A stretch of DNA of 64,000 nt from assembly GCA_964036195.1 (NCBI GenBank), contig OZ038459.1, forward strand, positions 22,069,206-22,133,205, given 5' to 3'. Both the position numbers and the translations under genes were made by a program. The notes beneath the pieces are model-generated. The model saw only the letters and a program-made list of their open reading frames with translations, had not been told where the DNA came from and did not search any database. Numbering within the stretch: position 1 is the stretch's first letter; each line of letters opens with the position of its first letter. The DNA is from Sphaerolaimus hirsutus (taxonomy: Eukaryota; Nematoda; Chromadorea; Monhysterida; Sphaerolaimidae). Positions 8,468 to 20,737 of the stretch are shown piece after piece.

Positions 8468-8529
8468 TTTGTCCAAATAACACGTGCCCCCGTTGAGGCA
8501 AACATTGCTGCCGCACTGCTGCCGTCCGC
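8468..8529 (-). CDS. EGF gene, exon 4 (first half of EGF 1)
   Basis: Acceptor AAACTCGCAG at 8530; donor GTTAGTG begins at 8467. Phase 1 in, phase 0 out; only 62 nt. It encodes G-R-Q-Q-C-G-S-N-V-C-L-N-G-G-T-C-Y-L-D-K. The first two bases GC complete T from exon 3 to give Cys, linking it to the exon 27.9 kb upstream. C-L-N-G-G-T-C fits the O-fucose consensus. Confidence 0.88.
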
Positions 8530-8680
8530 CTGCGAGTTTAAAAAAAAATTTTTGTGGAATTTGTTTTAAAAAAATTGAAAATTTATCGCAGGATTAATGC
8601 GAAATTATCAGAGTTGTCAAAATACTGGTGTTTTTGGAATAAGCATCAATGCACTTTCCAAATTCCAACTTTCATCCAGT

Positions 8681-8749
8681 TAGTGATGGAAAAGCGCAAC
8701 GGTTCTTTTTGCGCTAGGTTTCAAAGTCCTGGCGCTTTTTCCATCACTA
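8681..8749. mobile_element. GC-rich hAT-like MITE (TAGTGATGG ends)
   Basis: It begins TAGTGATGGAAAAGCGC and ends GGCGCTTTTTCCATCACTA. Same family as 15666, 47776 and 61010. The flanking octamers do not match here. The adjacent 8790-8860 holds a half copy of the TGTAAAATGTCAAATG family. Confidence 0.65.
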
Positions 8750-9476
8750 CCCCACTTCTGAACTTTTCACGACAATTGATCCTTTGCCTGACACTTTACA
8801 TGACAAATGACAAATTTGTATGGCATTTGACACTTGACTTTACACTTTAAAGGGTGTGGAACTGACACCAGATGTTTCCGACAAAGTAAAAACATTTGGA
8901 ATAGGCATCAAAATAAAAAAAAATTAAAAAAAAATTAAAAACCAACTTTTATCGATAACTGCAGCGGAAACGGCGCCAAGAACATAGGCAGCAGCTAAGG
9001 ACACTGTAAAAATAAATCGATATAGATTAAATTGATTAGAAATTGCCATTAATTATAGATTTTTTTAATTTTTTTTTCGTTTTTCAAGTGTGCTCGAATA
9101 CAGTTGCCGCTTCAAAATTGTTCACGTATTGCATAATTTGAAGCTGAATTCCAAATTTGACCAATTTAGATGGATTATTTTTGGAATTTGTTGATAAAAG
9201 TGCCAATGTGTGCCGTGTACAAAAGCTTAGAGCAATTTATGCAAGTATTTTTAATTAAGATATTTTCGATCCTGTGTGATAAATTTCATTGCGCAACACT
9301 TTTTTGTATTGAATGGGATTTTGCGCGCAGGGATTTAAAAACATGATGTGCACAAAATTTTCAATGTTTGTTTATGCATAAATAAATCTGAATTTATCCA
9401 CATCACAAAAATTCATGATATTCAATCCATATGACCTTGATTATGCTTGCATCATATATTTACTGTTGGTAAAAAA

Positions 9477-10042
9477 CAGAGTTGTTAAAAGTACTTTAAA
9501 AAAGTATGTGTAAATATTGGTATATACTTTGATTTTACCCATGCTCATAAAGTACCTGGGTAAAATACTTTTTTTTACCCAGTAGCTGGGTAAAATTGAG
9601 TAAAAATATTTTTCTTCGTGGAAGCATGAAATCAAATATTTTGCTGGTTATTTTATGGGATCTGGGCTGGCTATTAAATTTGGTAGATCTTTCAGAGTAT
9701 TGATTAAATTAATTAATTTTGGCAGTGTAAACCATGAAAACAGCCCTAATTATTTGAGTGCACACATGTATTTTTCTATGCATACATTTTAAGAAACTAA
9801 GAATAAGATTTTTAAGAAATACATGTATATGAATGCATGCATAGGCTGTAACTTTTTTGCTTTTTGTGTGCATTCTAGAATTTTCTGAAATACCCTGAAG
9901 TAAACAATACTGATGAAAAAGTACGCATACAGATGGGTGGGTACTGGTACAAGTGAAGTATTGTACCCATGAGTAAGTATTTACTCTGTAAGCAGTTTTA
10001 CGCGTATTTCAGAATTAACGTAAATGCCCATTATCAACTCTG
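9477..10042. mobile_element. hAT-like element, CAGAGTTGTTAAAAGTA ends
   Basis: Starts CAGAGTTGTTAAAAGTACTT, ends TTATCAACTCTG. Flanks GTAAAAAA and GTATAGAA agree at 6 of 8 positions. The interior is AT-rich with GGGTAAAATA-type repeats and no ORF. The 600 bases after it show no recognisable feature. Confidence 0.7.
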
Positions 10043-10683
10043 GTATAGAAACGGAGTAATTTTATTATTTGAGCAAGAGTTCTGAATTTTGAATTGTGGA
10101 ATTTTTATTGACCTGAATTTTCGACAATTAAAATTGAATTTTCAACGCTCAACACGAAAATTTGATATTTTCGCCATGAAACCAATGGCTTGAATAGGCA
10201 AAAAAAACTTTTTAATGCAAAATTTTTTAAATCACAAAGCCATTCCAAGGTCATTTCAAAATGCAACGAATTGAAAACAGAAAAAGTATCGAGATATATT
10301 TAGATAGGGCCTAAATAAAACAATTTGAAATGTACAAATGGCCTGAAAAATGTGGCTTTTACAAAAATCCCGTTTGTAAAATTGTAGACGCTCCAGTGAA
10401 GCATAAACTTGTTCTAAATATTTTCAGCACTTTCCAAAAGAAATTCGTAGACAACATTTCATAAGCAAGCATTAACACAATTTCACTCAAACAAAACCTA
10501 CAGAAATATCAGTATCAGTACACCACACGCGAATTAAAATTTGAAATAGCAATTTGCAAACATTTCTCTTTCATTTGACAATGAATCGCTCACGTGAGAG
10601 ATAATTTTAATAACTTTCAAATAACATTCAAAATGTCAACTGAAGTCAATTTGAGCGTGCAACACCTAGCAGTCACAGCAATG

Positions 10684-10927
10684 GCTCTACACACACTAGT
10701 TTTCACCGTGACCGATGTGAAAACTGAAATGGCCACATGGCCACATCCAGCCTACTCATTTTGTATGCTTTATGTGTTTTAGTTTTCAAATTTTCAAAGT
10801 TTAACTATCATTTATTTAAACTCAAATTTAAATCAAATCAAATCATTCAACCGTGATTTTTAATTTGCATTTGAAAAAGTTTCAGTTTTCACACGAAGTC
10901 ACGGTGGAAACTAGTGTGTGTAGGCAC
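10684..10927. mobile_element. CTAGTGT-family inverted-repeat element
   Basis: CTACACACACTAGTTTTCAC followed by CGTGAC on the left is mirrored by GTCACGG then TGGAAACTAGTGTGTGTAG on the right. About 240 bp, AT-rich centre with TCAAATTT inverted pairs. Confidence 0.8.
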
Positions 10928-10980
10928 AATAAAGCACCATGTAGCTTGTCAACAGTTTCTGTACTTGTACTGTTGACATA

Positions 10981-11384
10981 CCGTATTACCTCGAAATACC
11001 CCCAGGGGGTTTATTATTTCTCCAACAAAATTTGAGGGGGGATAATTCGAGGGGGGTCTATTATTACGCCAGAAATTTTTGGAAATTCCTCATACTCAGA
11101 CGTATGAAAATCAAACGATGTCATAGATGTACATGTGCTTATAGTCATATACGACTGTATAATATACACATAAACCCTTCCCTAACGTCACTCAATCATC
11201 GGTTTTAACGTATGTTCTGCATTGTACAGATCACAAACTGCGGTATTTGTCATGTACGTTCTCTTTACATTCAATTTTAGGGGGGGGGGGTATTTCGAGG
11301 GGGGATTATTTCCTCCGCCAAATTTTAGGGGGGGGGTATTTCGAGGGGGGTTAATTCAAGGGGGGTTAATTCGAGGTAATACGG
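10981..11384. mobile_element. TA-flanked CCGTATTACCTCGAAATAC element
   Basis: TA|CCGTATTACCTCGAAATACC on the left and GGGTTAATTCGAGGTAATACGG|TA on the right are inverted, with TA on both sides. GGGGGTTAATTCGAG-type modules with G-runs repeat at the right end. Confidence 0.88.
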
Positions 11385-11974
11385 TATTCCACACCGACAC
11401 TTGTTGACTGGGGTGCAAACCTGTTAAGGGTTGGGGGTGCGCACACCCCCCCCCCCAATTGTGATGACTGAATTATGGTGCACAGGGGGTGCCCAGGATG
11501 AATTGGGTTGGGAATTACCCCCCACCCAACGCTCCAGATACATATTTGTATCTATGTATTCCTAAGAACCTTGATTACCACGCCCATATGAAACCCCTCA
11601 AAAATATTGTCCTGCTCTATCTACATGGGGCAAAATATAAATAAAGTAAAATTCATAAATACATTATTGCCTATTGGCTCTTTTCATTCATTTTAGCTAT
11701 ATGTTTATATTTTTGGCTAAGCTCGAATGTGTCTGTCTACCTAAAACAGTAAAATTTTTTTCATGATTTTTACAATTTATCAGTGTTTTCCGCCACAAAT
11801 TTACCTGGCGCTCATGAATTTTCTCGTCACTTAACTTTACTTACCACTTTACACTTGCTCGACTTTTCTTGTCTACTTGCGGAAATTACATCTAGCCAGA
11901 TATTTTTGCACTTTTCATGAATGGCTTCTAGCCGTGCCGAAACAAACCTGGCTTTGCTTGTAGGAGAAATAAAT

Positions 11975-14102
11975 AAACACCTTCCCGATCAAGTCCGGCC
12001 CCCAATTTTTTATTTTACTTCTGATGTCCTATCTACAGTTCTAGGACGCGCCAGAAGCTGAAACTTGGGGTAGATATTGGCGCAACCCCCCTCTACTGCG
12101 CATGAATTGAAGGGGTCGCAGCGACCCCCTACTGGGTGGGTCGCCGAGTGCAACAAAAATTTGCAGCTTTTTTAGTGTCCCACACAGGTCCGGCCCAAAC
12201 TGATTTCTTACACTGCGGGTGCCGTACCTCCAGCTGTGGGAGGGGTATCAATCTAAAATGTTGGGGATGTGTTGCCAACACCCCTCCCCTACTATACACT
12301 GGCCAGGCGGTTTTTGGCAACTCACCACAGTGTGGGGTGCAACGTTTAAAATTTATTAAAATGTTAATGTCCCACACAAGTCCAGCATCCAATTGAATTT
12401 CAAAAAAATGGACACTTTTGTGTTGTTTTAACACTAATGTGGTTGACAATGTGAAATAAGCATGAAATAACCTCTAAAAATATCTTATCCGACCTAGGGT
12501 TGGAAAAAAAACGTTTTTTTTTAACTCGATGTTGTTGTTTTTTAAAAACGTTTTTTTTTAAAAGCTCCCAGATATGACCTAGTGTCAACATATATAGGTA
12601 TATCAGACACTGGCAATACTCTGTGATGTTAAATATGACCATATAATGGCTGTGGAGCCATGGGATAGCATTATAAGTGGTGATTTGTGTCAAAAATATC
12701 CATTTTTCGTCGACATATCGTTCGTATATCGCCTTATAGTCGAATGTTTGTGACTTCAGGTAAAGTTTGGCACGGAATGGTGATCAAACAAGGTTATAAA
12801 AGGAGGTTGTTACTTTGGGAGTGAAGTTACACATTGTGGAGGTACATGGAAGCACATTACCTCAATATTTTATATTACAGCAACATATGTCGGCTTATTC
12901 ACCCATGGTAGCACATAGAAATGAATGTTTTGATTCTAAAAATGCAACAAAACCAATGAAAACAACCACCAATGTCAATTTGTGTGTGAAATTGCGCGCT
13001 TGCGCGCAAAAATTTTGCAAAATACCTAGTGCTTAGTACTAAAAATTTCAGCCGTAAAAACAACATTTCGGACGTCATGCTTTTAAAAAAAAAAAAACGT
13101 TTTTTTTATTAAAAAAACGTTTAAAAAAAACATCGGCCAACCCTAATCCGACCTAAAACCGCTCACCACATGAATCCCTCCCCCAAGTGGGTGACAAAAA
13201 ATCACTTTTTACAACTTTTTTTATTAGACACTTGAAATGCTGGTTTACAATAATTTATAGGGGAGGGTTAAAGGTTTCAAATTGTGTAAAAAACCTTACC
13301 CCAAAAATGCCTTCATAAGAAAATTTGCTGGGGGTAAAGTTTAAATTGTAAATTTTGCCTACTTTTGTTCCTGCAATGATGTCATTTTTCCAATTTGAAA
13401 TTCACCCCCAGCAAATTTTCTTATGAAGGCATTTTTGAGGTAAGATTTTTTACACAACTTAAGACCTTTAACCCTCCCCTATAAATTATTGTAAACCAGC
13501 CATTCAAGTGTCTAATAAAAAAGTTGTAAAAAGTGATTTTTTGTCAGCCACCTGGTGGGACGGGTACATGTGGTGGGCTGTTTTGGGTGGGATAAGATAT
13601 TTTTAGAGGATATTTCATATTTGTGTCACATTATCAAACACTTAAGTGTTAAAACAACACAAAAGTGTGCATTTTTTGAAATGCAATTAGGTGCTGGACT
13701 TGTGTGGGACCGTAATGTTTTAACAAACTTTTAGCGCTGCGCCCCACACTGTGGTGAGTTGCCAAAAACCGCCTGGCCAGTGTATAGTAGGGGAGGGGTG
13801 TTGGCGACACATCCCCAAAAATTTTAGATTTATACCCCTCCCACAGCTGGAGATACGGCACCCGAAGTGTAAGAAATCAAGTGGGGGCCGGACCTGTGTG
13901 GGACAGTGAAAACGCGGTACATTTTTTTTAACATATACAGCGCCCCCCACTATAGTGAATCGCCGCTGCCCCATTTTTTCATGAGGGGTAGTGGTGGGTA
14001 TATACCACATAAGTTTTAGTTTTCCACCCCTACCACAACCGGAGATAAGGCCTACGAAGTGAAAAAAACAATAGGCGGCCGGACTTGATCGGGAAGGTGT
14101 TT
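11975..14102. mobile_element. Modular foldback element (three modules per arm), 2.1 kb
   Basis: Ends AAACACCTTCCCGATCAAGT and ACTTGATCGGGAAGGTGTTT are inverted. Module boundaries (AAGTCCGGCC, GTCCCACACAGGTCCGGCC, GTCCCACACAAGTCC) recur about every 193 bp at 11.98, 12.18 and 12.37 kb and, mirrored, at 13.69, 13.89 and 14.08 kb. The inner arms (CAATAATTTATAGGGGAGGG against its inverse) meet near 13.37 kb. A hAT-like element interrupts the left arm at 12495-13145. No transposase ORF. Confidence 0.8.
12495..13145. mobile_element. hAT-like element TAGGGTTGG, nested in the foldback
   Basis: Ends TAGGGTTGGAAAAAAAACG and CATCGGCCAACCCTA are inverted (YARNG satisfied by TAGGG). A perfect 8-bp duplication ATCCGACC lies at 12487-12494 and 13146-13153. 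Sub-ends are A/T runs broken by AAACGTTT. No coding capacity. Confidence 0.88.
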
Positions 14103-14239
14103 ACTACACCACCAAAATTTCAGTGAATTTTTTTAGCTGAATTAGTTAAAACCAAGCCAAAGCACCTGGGCACTTTAATTTGTACATTTTATCACCGCTT
14201 TCAACTGAGTTGAGCTCAACTGAAATGATAATTACATAC

Positions 14240-15385
14240 CGTACATTCTTGAAAGAGTCCCCAGGGGAGTCAAGTGTTTTGACAAATTTTTGTTACATCC
14301 AAAAAAATATTTCATTTTGAATGATTCATTTCGAAGCAAACTCAATCAAATATACAACTAAAAAGCTTCTGTAACACTACCGTAAGCCTAAAATTATTAC
14401 AAAAATATCAAAATACAACATTTAACTCTTAAGCTAAACCAATCAACTGTGGCAACTTTCTCAGAAAAAATAAATAAATGGAAATTCGCATTGAAAAGTG
14501 TCTCTAAATTGAAAATTACGGTAAAATAGAACACAATAAGGAAGCATTTATTTGCACAAATATTGTGTCAAATCTCTCTCTTACTCAACCATTTTATTTA
14601 CACACTTTGATTGATGACACTTGACGATTTCTCTGTGCTAACGCACGAAAATATTTATTATTTAGCGACACAATGCCTACTGTTTACAGTGGGAGCTTAG
14701 CAGAAATGTACAAAAAACACTTTACGACGTCATCAGAGTAAAGTGCACAAAAACACTTTTTCCAAAATACATAGTGTCCAATCCCGAATGTTGTGAAGTT
14801 ATGAAAGAAGTGAAGAGTGCTACATTTTGAGTGAACGAAAAAACTTAGAAGCGAGAATCAGACTATTTATATGTATTTATTATCGAATATCAATAATATT
14901 TATATCGAAAATTTTGAAAGATAGGTGAATATCGACTATTTTCAAATAAAAAATCGGATAACGATCATTTTCCCTACTGAATATCGAATATCGAGTTTCG
15001 GGAAAAAATGAGGGAAATGAATATCGATATCGAAAAGCCATATCGTCCAACCCTACAGAGAACCTAAATATTTGATAGTAAAATACTACATTTAGGTATT
15101 ATACTCAAAATATTTTGCGATATTTATCGTCGCAATCATAATGTCACTGACAAGAAAAGTTGACTTGTAAATGACAAAATGGTCACTTATAAGTTCACTT
15201 GTCGTTGTCACATAACATGATTTTCACAACGTTTCACACACTTTACTATTTTCTTTCCACTTGTAATTTGAGTAATTGGCACAAGGAGCAATTTTTTCTA
15301 GCTAACATAAAAAGTTCAATTTCCTAAGTGCGACTTATCCATCACCCTGGGAATTTCTGAGGTCCATTTTGTACAGTACTTATGT
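14240..15385. other. Intronic AT-rich sequence with ATATCGA repeats
   Basis: 14240-14275 is an isolated left end of the TA family. 14870-15050 has repeated ATATCGAATATCGA-type words ending CATATCGTCCAACCCTA, resembling the right side of the TAGGGTT-ended elements. Otherwise AT-rich unique sequence. Confidence 0.4.
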
Positions 15386-15665
15386 ATCGTATATGCTCGA
15401 ATAAGTCCCCAGGGGAGTTATTTTTTGTGACACATTTTAACTGGGGGAGGGGGTTATTCGAGGGGAATAGTTTTTTTGTAAGGAATGTTGAGTAAAATGC
15501 ATGATAAACTAATTGTATGAATAGGGTTAAATTAGTTACATAAATTTGTAAATCAGAATACAGATTCCATAATTCAAGCACTGAAATCAATGCTAGTGAA
15601 AATCAGCTGCAAAAGAATGAATGTTTTGAAAGGAAACATAGACAAAAAGTTTTTTTATACATGTG

Positions 15666-15725
15666 TAGTGATGGAAAAAGCGCCACAGTTTTGGCGCCAA
15701 CCGCCATGGCGCTTTTCCACCACTA
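15666..15725. mobile_element. 60-bp GC-rich hAT-like MITE with near-perfect target duplication
   Basis: TAGTGATGGAAAAAGCGCC to GGCGCTTTTCCACCACTA. Flanks TACATGTG (15658-15665) and TACATGTA (15726-15733) agree at 7 of 8. The smallest complete member seen. Confidence 0.82.
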
Positions 15726-15757
15726 TACATGTAACATCTTTCCTACCCACCACAGAC

Positions 15758-16294
15758 CATAGTTGTTAACACGTATTTACGTTGAATCGATAAATACGTA
15801 TACTCGCGTACTGCGTAAATACGTTTACGTTTCCTCCCGAAAAAAATACCGGTACTCCAATGTCCCATACTCGCGTACTTTTTAAAAGTACGCGAGTACA
15901 GAAACCGTATTTTAAGCGGACAGATAATGTTATTTTGCCAGACAGAAAGTGACAAACACAGGACATTCTCCTAAGAAATACTTATCAGGAGAGAAAAACA
16001 CACATCTTTGATGTATTTCAGAGTAAAAATTGAAAAAACACCAATTTTTACGTTATTTTTGTTAGAAAAACACTCCCTTCACGGTTCTGTGAGAAAAATA
16101 CCAATTTTTACGTTTTTCCTGGAAAAAATACTCATTTTTACGTTTTATCTGAAAAAAGTATTTTACTCAACTTTTACGCAGTGTAAAAGTAAAAATAAAA
16201 TACTTCACGTTTTCTGTACGCATGTGTGAGTAAAATAAAAATACTTTACGTTTACGTTTACTTTAAAAAAAGTTGAGTACTTTTAACAACTCTG
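15758..16294. mobile_element. hAT-like element of the CAGAGTTGTTAAAA family
   Basis: Left end CATAGTTGTTAACACGTATTT, right end GAGTACTTTTAACAACTCTG. The interior is rich in TTTACGT and AAAAATA words in both orientations. CCACAGAC precedes it and CCACAGAG occurs seven bases after the right end, so the target duplication is displaced or coincidental. Confidence 0.75.
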
Positions 16295-17330
16295 CACCCG
16301 GCCACAGAGGGGGGCGCTATTCAAGGGGCTTTACGGTAGTTATACTATGTGCTTGTATGAATACCACTAGAGGGTAGTTTCGTTGCGGAAAAGAGTGATA
16401 AATGTCAGTCAAAGTCTTGATATCTTTTTCCTTTGGGATTTTTATTGCCATGGTGAAATTATTTTACTATGTAAACCGGACAGACAGATCGCCTTACAAT
16501 GAATGTTACCATATTTTGATGAATAAGGTCACATTAAAAACTGCACCAAATTCACCCAAAGTAGAAGCAATTTGATAAATATAATGAAATAAAAGTTATG
16601 TTTGTTCTTTTATTCAGATGGGATATGGTAGATTTCATTGTAAGGTGTTTTGTCGCTGGAATATACGAGGGATTTTTGCTCTGGGGCAAAAATGTACTCA
16701 AAAAGTGAATGTAAAAATCAACCATTATTATCACATAAAAAGACTGATACGCAATCAACAGATTTAATATCATGTCAGACAACACACAATTCAAAACAAC
16801 AATATGACACCTTTCAGTTGAATAAATGTCCATTCATATTTACACCTCACGCGTCGAAATTTGAATCGATCGCCTAACACTCGATATTTTATTAAAAATA
16901 TATCAAATTTGATTGAAATTCTAAGAAAATTTTATCCGAAACACTCGGGGCAAATTTACGTAAATAATGGAAAAATGCCGCGCGCAGAAACGATATCAAT
17001 TTGTCAATCAAACTATAAATACTAAATTATCTATTTACTTTGCTAGTTATCAAGAAATCCATAGACCATATCAAATTTGACACTACATTCGCATGTTTTG
17101 TAGGTGGTCATGGAAATTGTAATTATTTTGTTCTATTTATAATAAAAATGCATGAGGAATATGGCGCAAAATGGTGCAAATCGCTCGAATTTTTCAACAG
17201 AAATGAGACATTACCCACATTTCAGCATTTGATTTAAAAAAACACAAGTTTATAAGTGATCGATCGCTCCACCTCTAGTGAAACAGAACATGCATAGTAA
17301 AGTGACTTCTTCCACGCGAAAAGTGATAAA

Positions 17331-17622
17331 GGCCCTAAAACCCACTAGTTGACAAAGATACCAAATGGCAACTGGTTCCCATCCCAATTCAAAGCTTGCT
17401 CACGAGTACACTGCGCATTATCGTATACACATATACTTCATGCCGGCCTTGTACCTACATTGATACCGCACATGCACATACCGCAATATTTTTCATCACT
17501 ACAGTGTCATTTGCAACATGATTCAACACTTTTGCACTGTTGGTGGGCTCGTGAGCAAGCTTTGAATTGGGATGGGAACCAGTTGACATTTAGTGTCCTT
17601 GTCAACTAGTGCGTGTAGGGCC
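17331..17622. mobile_element. Well-preserved CTAGTGT-family element, about 290 bp
   Basis: Left GGCCCTAAAACCCACTAGTTG, then CAACTGGTTCCCATCCCAAT and TTCAAAGCTTGCTCACGAG, mirrored on the right to GTGCGTGTAGGGCC. This is the cleanest member of the family in the window. Confidence 0.85.
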
Positions 17623-17639
17623 AAATAGAAATGCGAGTG

Positions 17640-19695
17640 ACAACTTATCACTTAAATTCCACTTAACAAAGTGCGCAACTGCCACCAGGGAAACATTCTA
17701 ACAGCCAGGGACAAACACAGAATCACGAATAAATGAATATTCATGTAAAATGCCACAAAAATACCAAACAGAATATCGTGATGCATGCGGAATGAACATG
17801 GACAAAAGCATGATCCGTACATTGCAAACCATAAATCCATACATACACAGGTATGTAAAATGTATGCATGTATGTATTTACAAAAATAAAGTGACCATCA
17901 CTGGTGTTCATCCAAGCATGAACTTTCAGTTTCAACACTCATAACGGAATATGTATTTATTCACCACAGTTTTCAATATTTATTTACATGACCAGTCTGG
18001 TGTCAAGTTACATTGGTGGAAAAGTTTCAATTTGTAAATATTCAATTTTCACTCAGTCATCAATTGTTGCTCAATCAACTTTGCAGCATTTGGGTGGGTA
18101 TTTGCAACTTAGCATTTTTGAGTTTTGATTTTTGGGGTTTTTCAATGCAAAGTACTCTATGTTAAAGTCTTACATACCATATATTTTCATTCAAAAAACT
18201 TTGGTTCAACATGGCAGTAGAAAGTCTAACCCCACTCATTTATGTACAGCCAAAATGGACAAATGAGTGACCTTGAGTCATGAATGAGCCATTGAATAAA
18301 AGTGTGCTTCATAATTCATATCTTTTGGCATTTCTTTACAGTATTTATTTCCAAATATCACTAGGATGCATGCAATAATCATGACATCAAATTCCATTGT
18401 TGAACACAGTGGCAACCTCCCCCCATCCACAAAAAAAACAAGAAAAAAAAATTTATAAAAATGTCTGTCTCAAAAAATATACGACAGCTGACAGAGGTCT
18501 TAATCAAGGGTATATGGCATTCATATAAAGTATGAACTCAGTTGAGTTGAGCTCACTATTCACGCATTTGCACAGCAATAAATTCCACTACAATAGTATA
18601 TACCTATGTAGTAAATGCAACAATGTAAGTAAATATATCATCTATCATTCACATTTGCACTTTCCAAACTTATACTGGTATCACATTTTTGATTCCCATG
18701 GGGTAAATATGAGCTTTCTAGTTGAAAGTGCACCCAGTTAAAAGTTGTACAGGGTAGGTGTCTTATTTATGTAGTATTTATACTGAAAGCATGCTTTGAA
18801 GTGAATGTTACCATATTTTGATGAATTAATGTCACTGGAAAAATGTGCACCAAACTCAGTGATAGATAGTTAGAGAAATGTAAATGGATCAAGAATATGT
18901 TTCTTTATTCAGATGGGATATGGTATTTTTCCAACTTAAGTGTGGGGTCAGTATTGGTACAGATTTATGTCTACCTTATGTCTACCTGAAATGGATACAT
19001 TATTTAAATCTTAACACTATTGCTGGGTACTATTTTTCATTTTTTTAAAGAAATAAAAGAGATTGGAACAGTGCCAATGAGTAATGGAGTAAATGAGTAG
19101 GTACTTGTCAGTTGGAACATAAATAAATACACAATGCATGAAGAAATGACAGATGCCAGCAACATAACAAAATAGAATATAACTGAATCATTAATGGGCC
19201 ATACACTATATTTTTTCTGTGTCAGAGTTAACAATCAGGATTCCCCACATTTTTAGGTCCAAAGATTGAGTTTTTCAATTGTTGAAAGAACAGTATCAGT
19301 GATGTGTGAGAATTTTTGAAGTATTCAACAATTAAATTAGGGAAATAACAAAAATGGGGGTGCATTTGCATTGCACAAGGAAACTTCAGAATACCTACAA
19401 TGTTTCTTAAAATTTGAATCTAAATACAACATTTAGAATCAGGCATCAGTATTTGAATTAAATATCTTATCACCGAGGCAAAAACGATTTCGGTAATTTT
19501 TCAACCAGTGCGGAAATTTGAATGACTGAGTTCATTATACCTAGCTAGTTCGCCATTTTGAGACTGTAAAATTTAATACACTCAGTAATACCCGAAAACA
19601 AAATTCGGGTACCCGAAAAGTCTTATCGGGCAATCATTTCTTATCGGGCTTTTCAAATATTATCTGTGGCGCGTCTTACATTCTAATTGAAACCA
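17640..19695. other. AT-rich intronic sequence without a recognised gene
   Basis: Only a diverged copy of the TACCATATTTTGATGAAT inverted-repeat family at about 18800-18935 stands out (mirrored by GATGGGATATGGTA; a sister is at 16490-16670). No exon-like ORF with splice sites. Confidence 0.45.
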
Positions 19696-19699
19696 ACTC

Positions 19700-19990
19700 C
19701 AGGTGCCACACCCAGACCCTGAAAATTCCCTGTACAATGTCAAGCGTCATGCAAAGGGTCGAAATTCATGGAAAATGTCATTAAAGATATTAAACATGCA
19801 TGAAAATAATATAATAAAATTTGCCATTTTCAGGGCATTTTACATGACTTTCAAAATTCGCATAAAATTTAACATTTTACATGACTTGCATTTTACATTT
19901 TACATGACAGGGCATTTTACATGAGGCTTTGCATGGCATTTGATACTTTCAGTTAATTTTACAGGGTCTGACTTTGGGAGTGGCCCCTGG
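19700..19990. mobile_element. TGTAAAATGTCAAATG-family element with both ends
   Basis: Starts CAGGTGCCACACCCAGACCC and ends GGGTCTGACTTTGGGAGTGG followed by CCCCTGG. The interior repeats ACATTTTACATGACTT-type words on one side and GTCATGCAAAGGGTC on the other. Confidence 0.72.
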
Positions 19991-20334
19991 TGTCCAGTTA
20001 TGTCACCAATCAAATACGCAAAAATGTCAGTTCCATGTTTTCTGCACATGCAAATTGTGCCATATTGTAAATTATTTTAATAGCGGATATGCCCTTTGAA
20101 TGATCGGAATAAAAATCTGAATAGACCAATTTTTATGTGTTGCCGATTTTGGCATCGATATGCAGTCAATACTTTAATATGTTTCAAATGGCTAAAGCTA
20201 TGTAAATATGTTGGATTTTGAACGGGTTTGCTAGAATAGCTGAAATATTTATAGCAATTTACAAAATGTGTAAAAAATTTAAATACGGAACTTAACGGCA
20301 CCAGCAAATTCAAATATTGCTTTTGCTGTATCTA

Positions 20335-20680
20335 AAGCAGCGTTCACACTGCGAGCTGTGCCAACAAATTTTTTTCTGTCGGCAATGGGCATTTGGTCAC
20401 GACAACGCACAAATTTTACAGAAATTTCGCATGTGCCGACAAAAAAGCCTCGTTAAAAAGAAACCGAACCGACAACGAAAATATGATGAAAAAGCCTCGT
20501 TGAACTCCGAGCGAACCGACAACGAAGATTTGGACAGATGGGCAAGTGCAAAGTTGTTGAAAGGTGCATACGTTTACTCAAAAAAGACGCGTACGCGAGT
20601 ACGCGGTAAATACATGTACTGTACACACTTGAACGCGTACATTTTCAAAGCCTACTCGTATGGAAAATGTATTTAAGATA
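20335..20680. repeat. Fragments of two repeat families
   Basis: 20335-20365 (AAAGCAGCGTTCACACTGCG, then TGTGCCAACAAA) matches the end inverted at 30360-30400 (TTTGTTGGCACATTTTGCAG). 20460-20560 contains two near copies of AACCGACAACGAA. 20575-20660 resembles the ACGCGTACGCGAGTA part of the CAGAGTTGTT family. Confidence 0.5.
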
Positions 20681-20737
20681 TTTCAATGTGGGACATTTAC
20701 TGCTCAAACCGCAAGCTTTAAACAAAATGGCACCATA

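Larger units (their letters stand above)
15386..16336. mobile_element. TA-family element split by two hAT-like insertions
   Basis: The left part starts CGTATATGCTCGAATAAGTC with GGGGGTTATTCGAGGGG. The right remnant GGGGGGCGCTATTCAAGGGG, ending TTTACGGTA, appears at 16310-16336. Between them lie hAT-like elements at 15666-15725 and 15758-16294. Confidence 0.65.

Noticed and set aside
20317..20676. 119-codon plus-strand frame, Lys/Arg-rich
   Set aside because: It spans fragments of two repeat families (AACCGACAACGAA words and CAGAGTTGTT-type ends).
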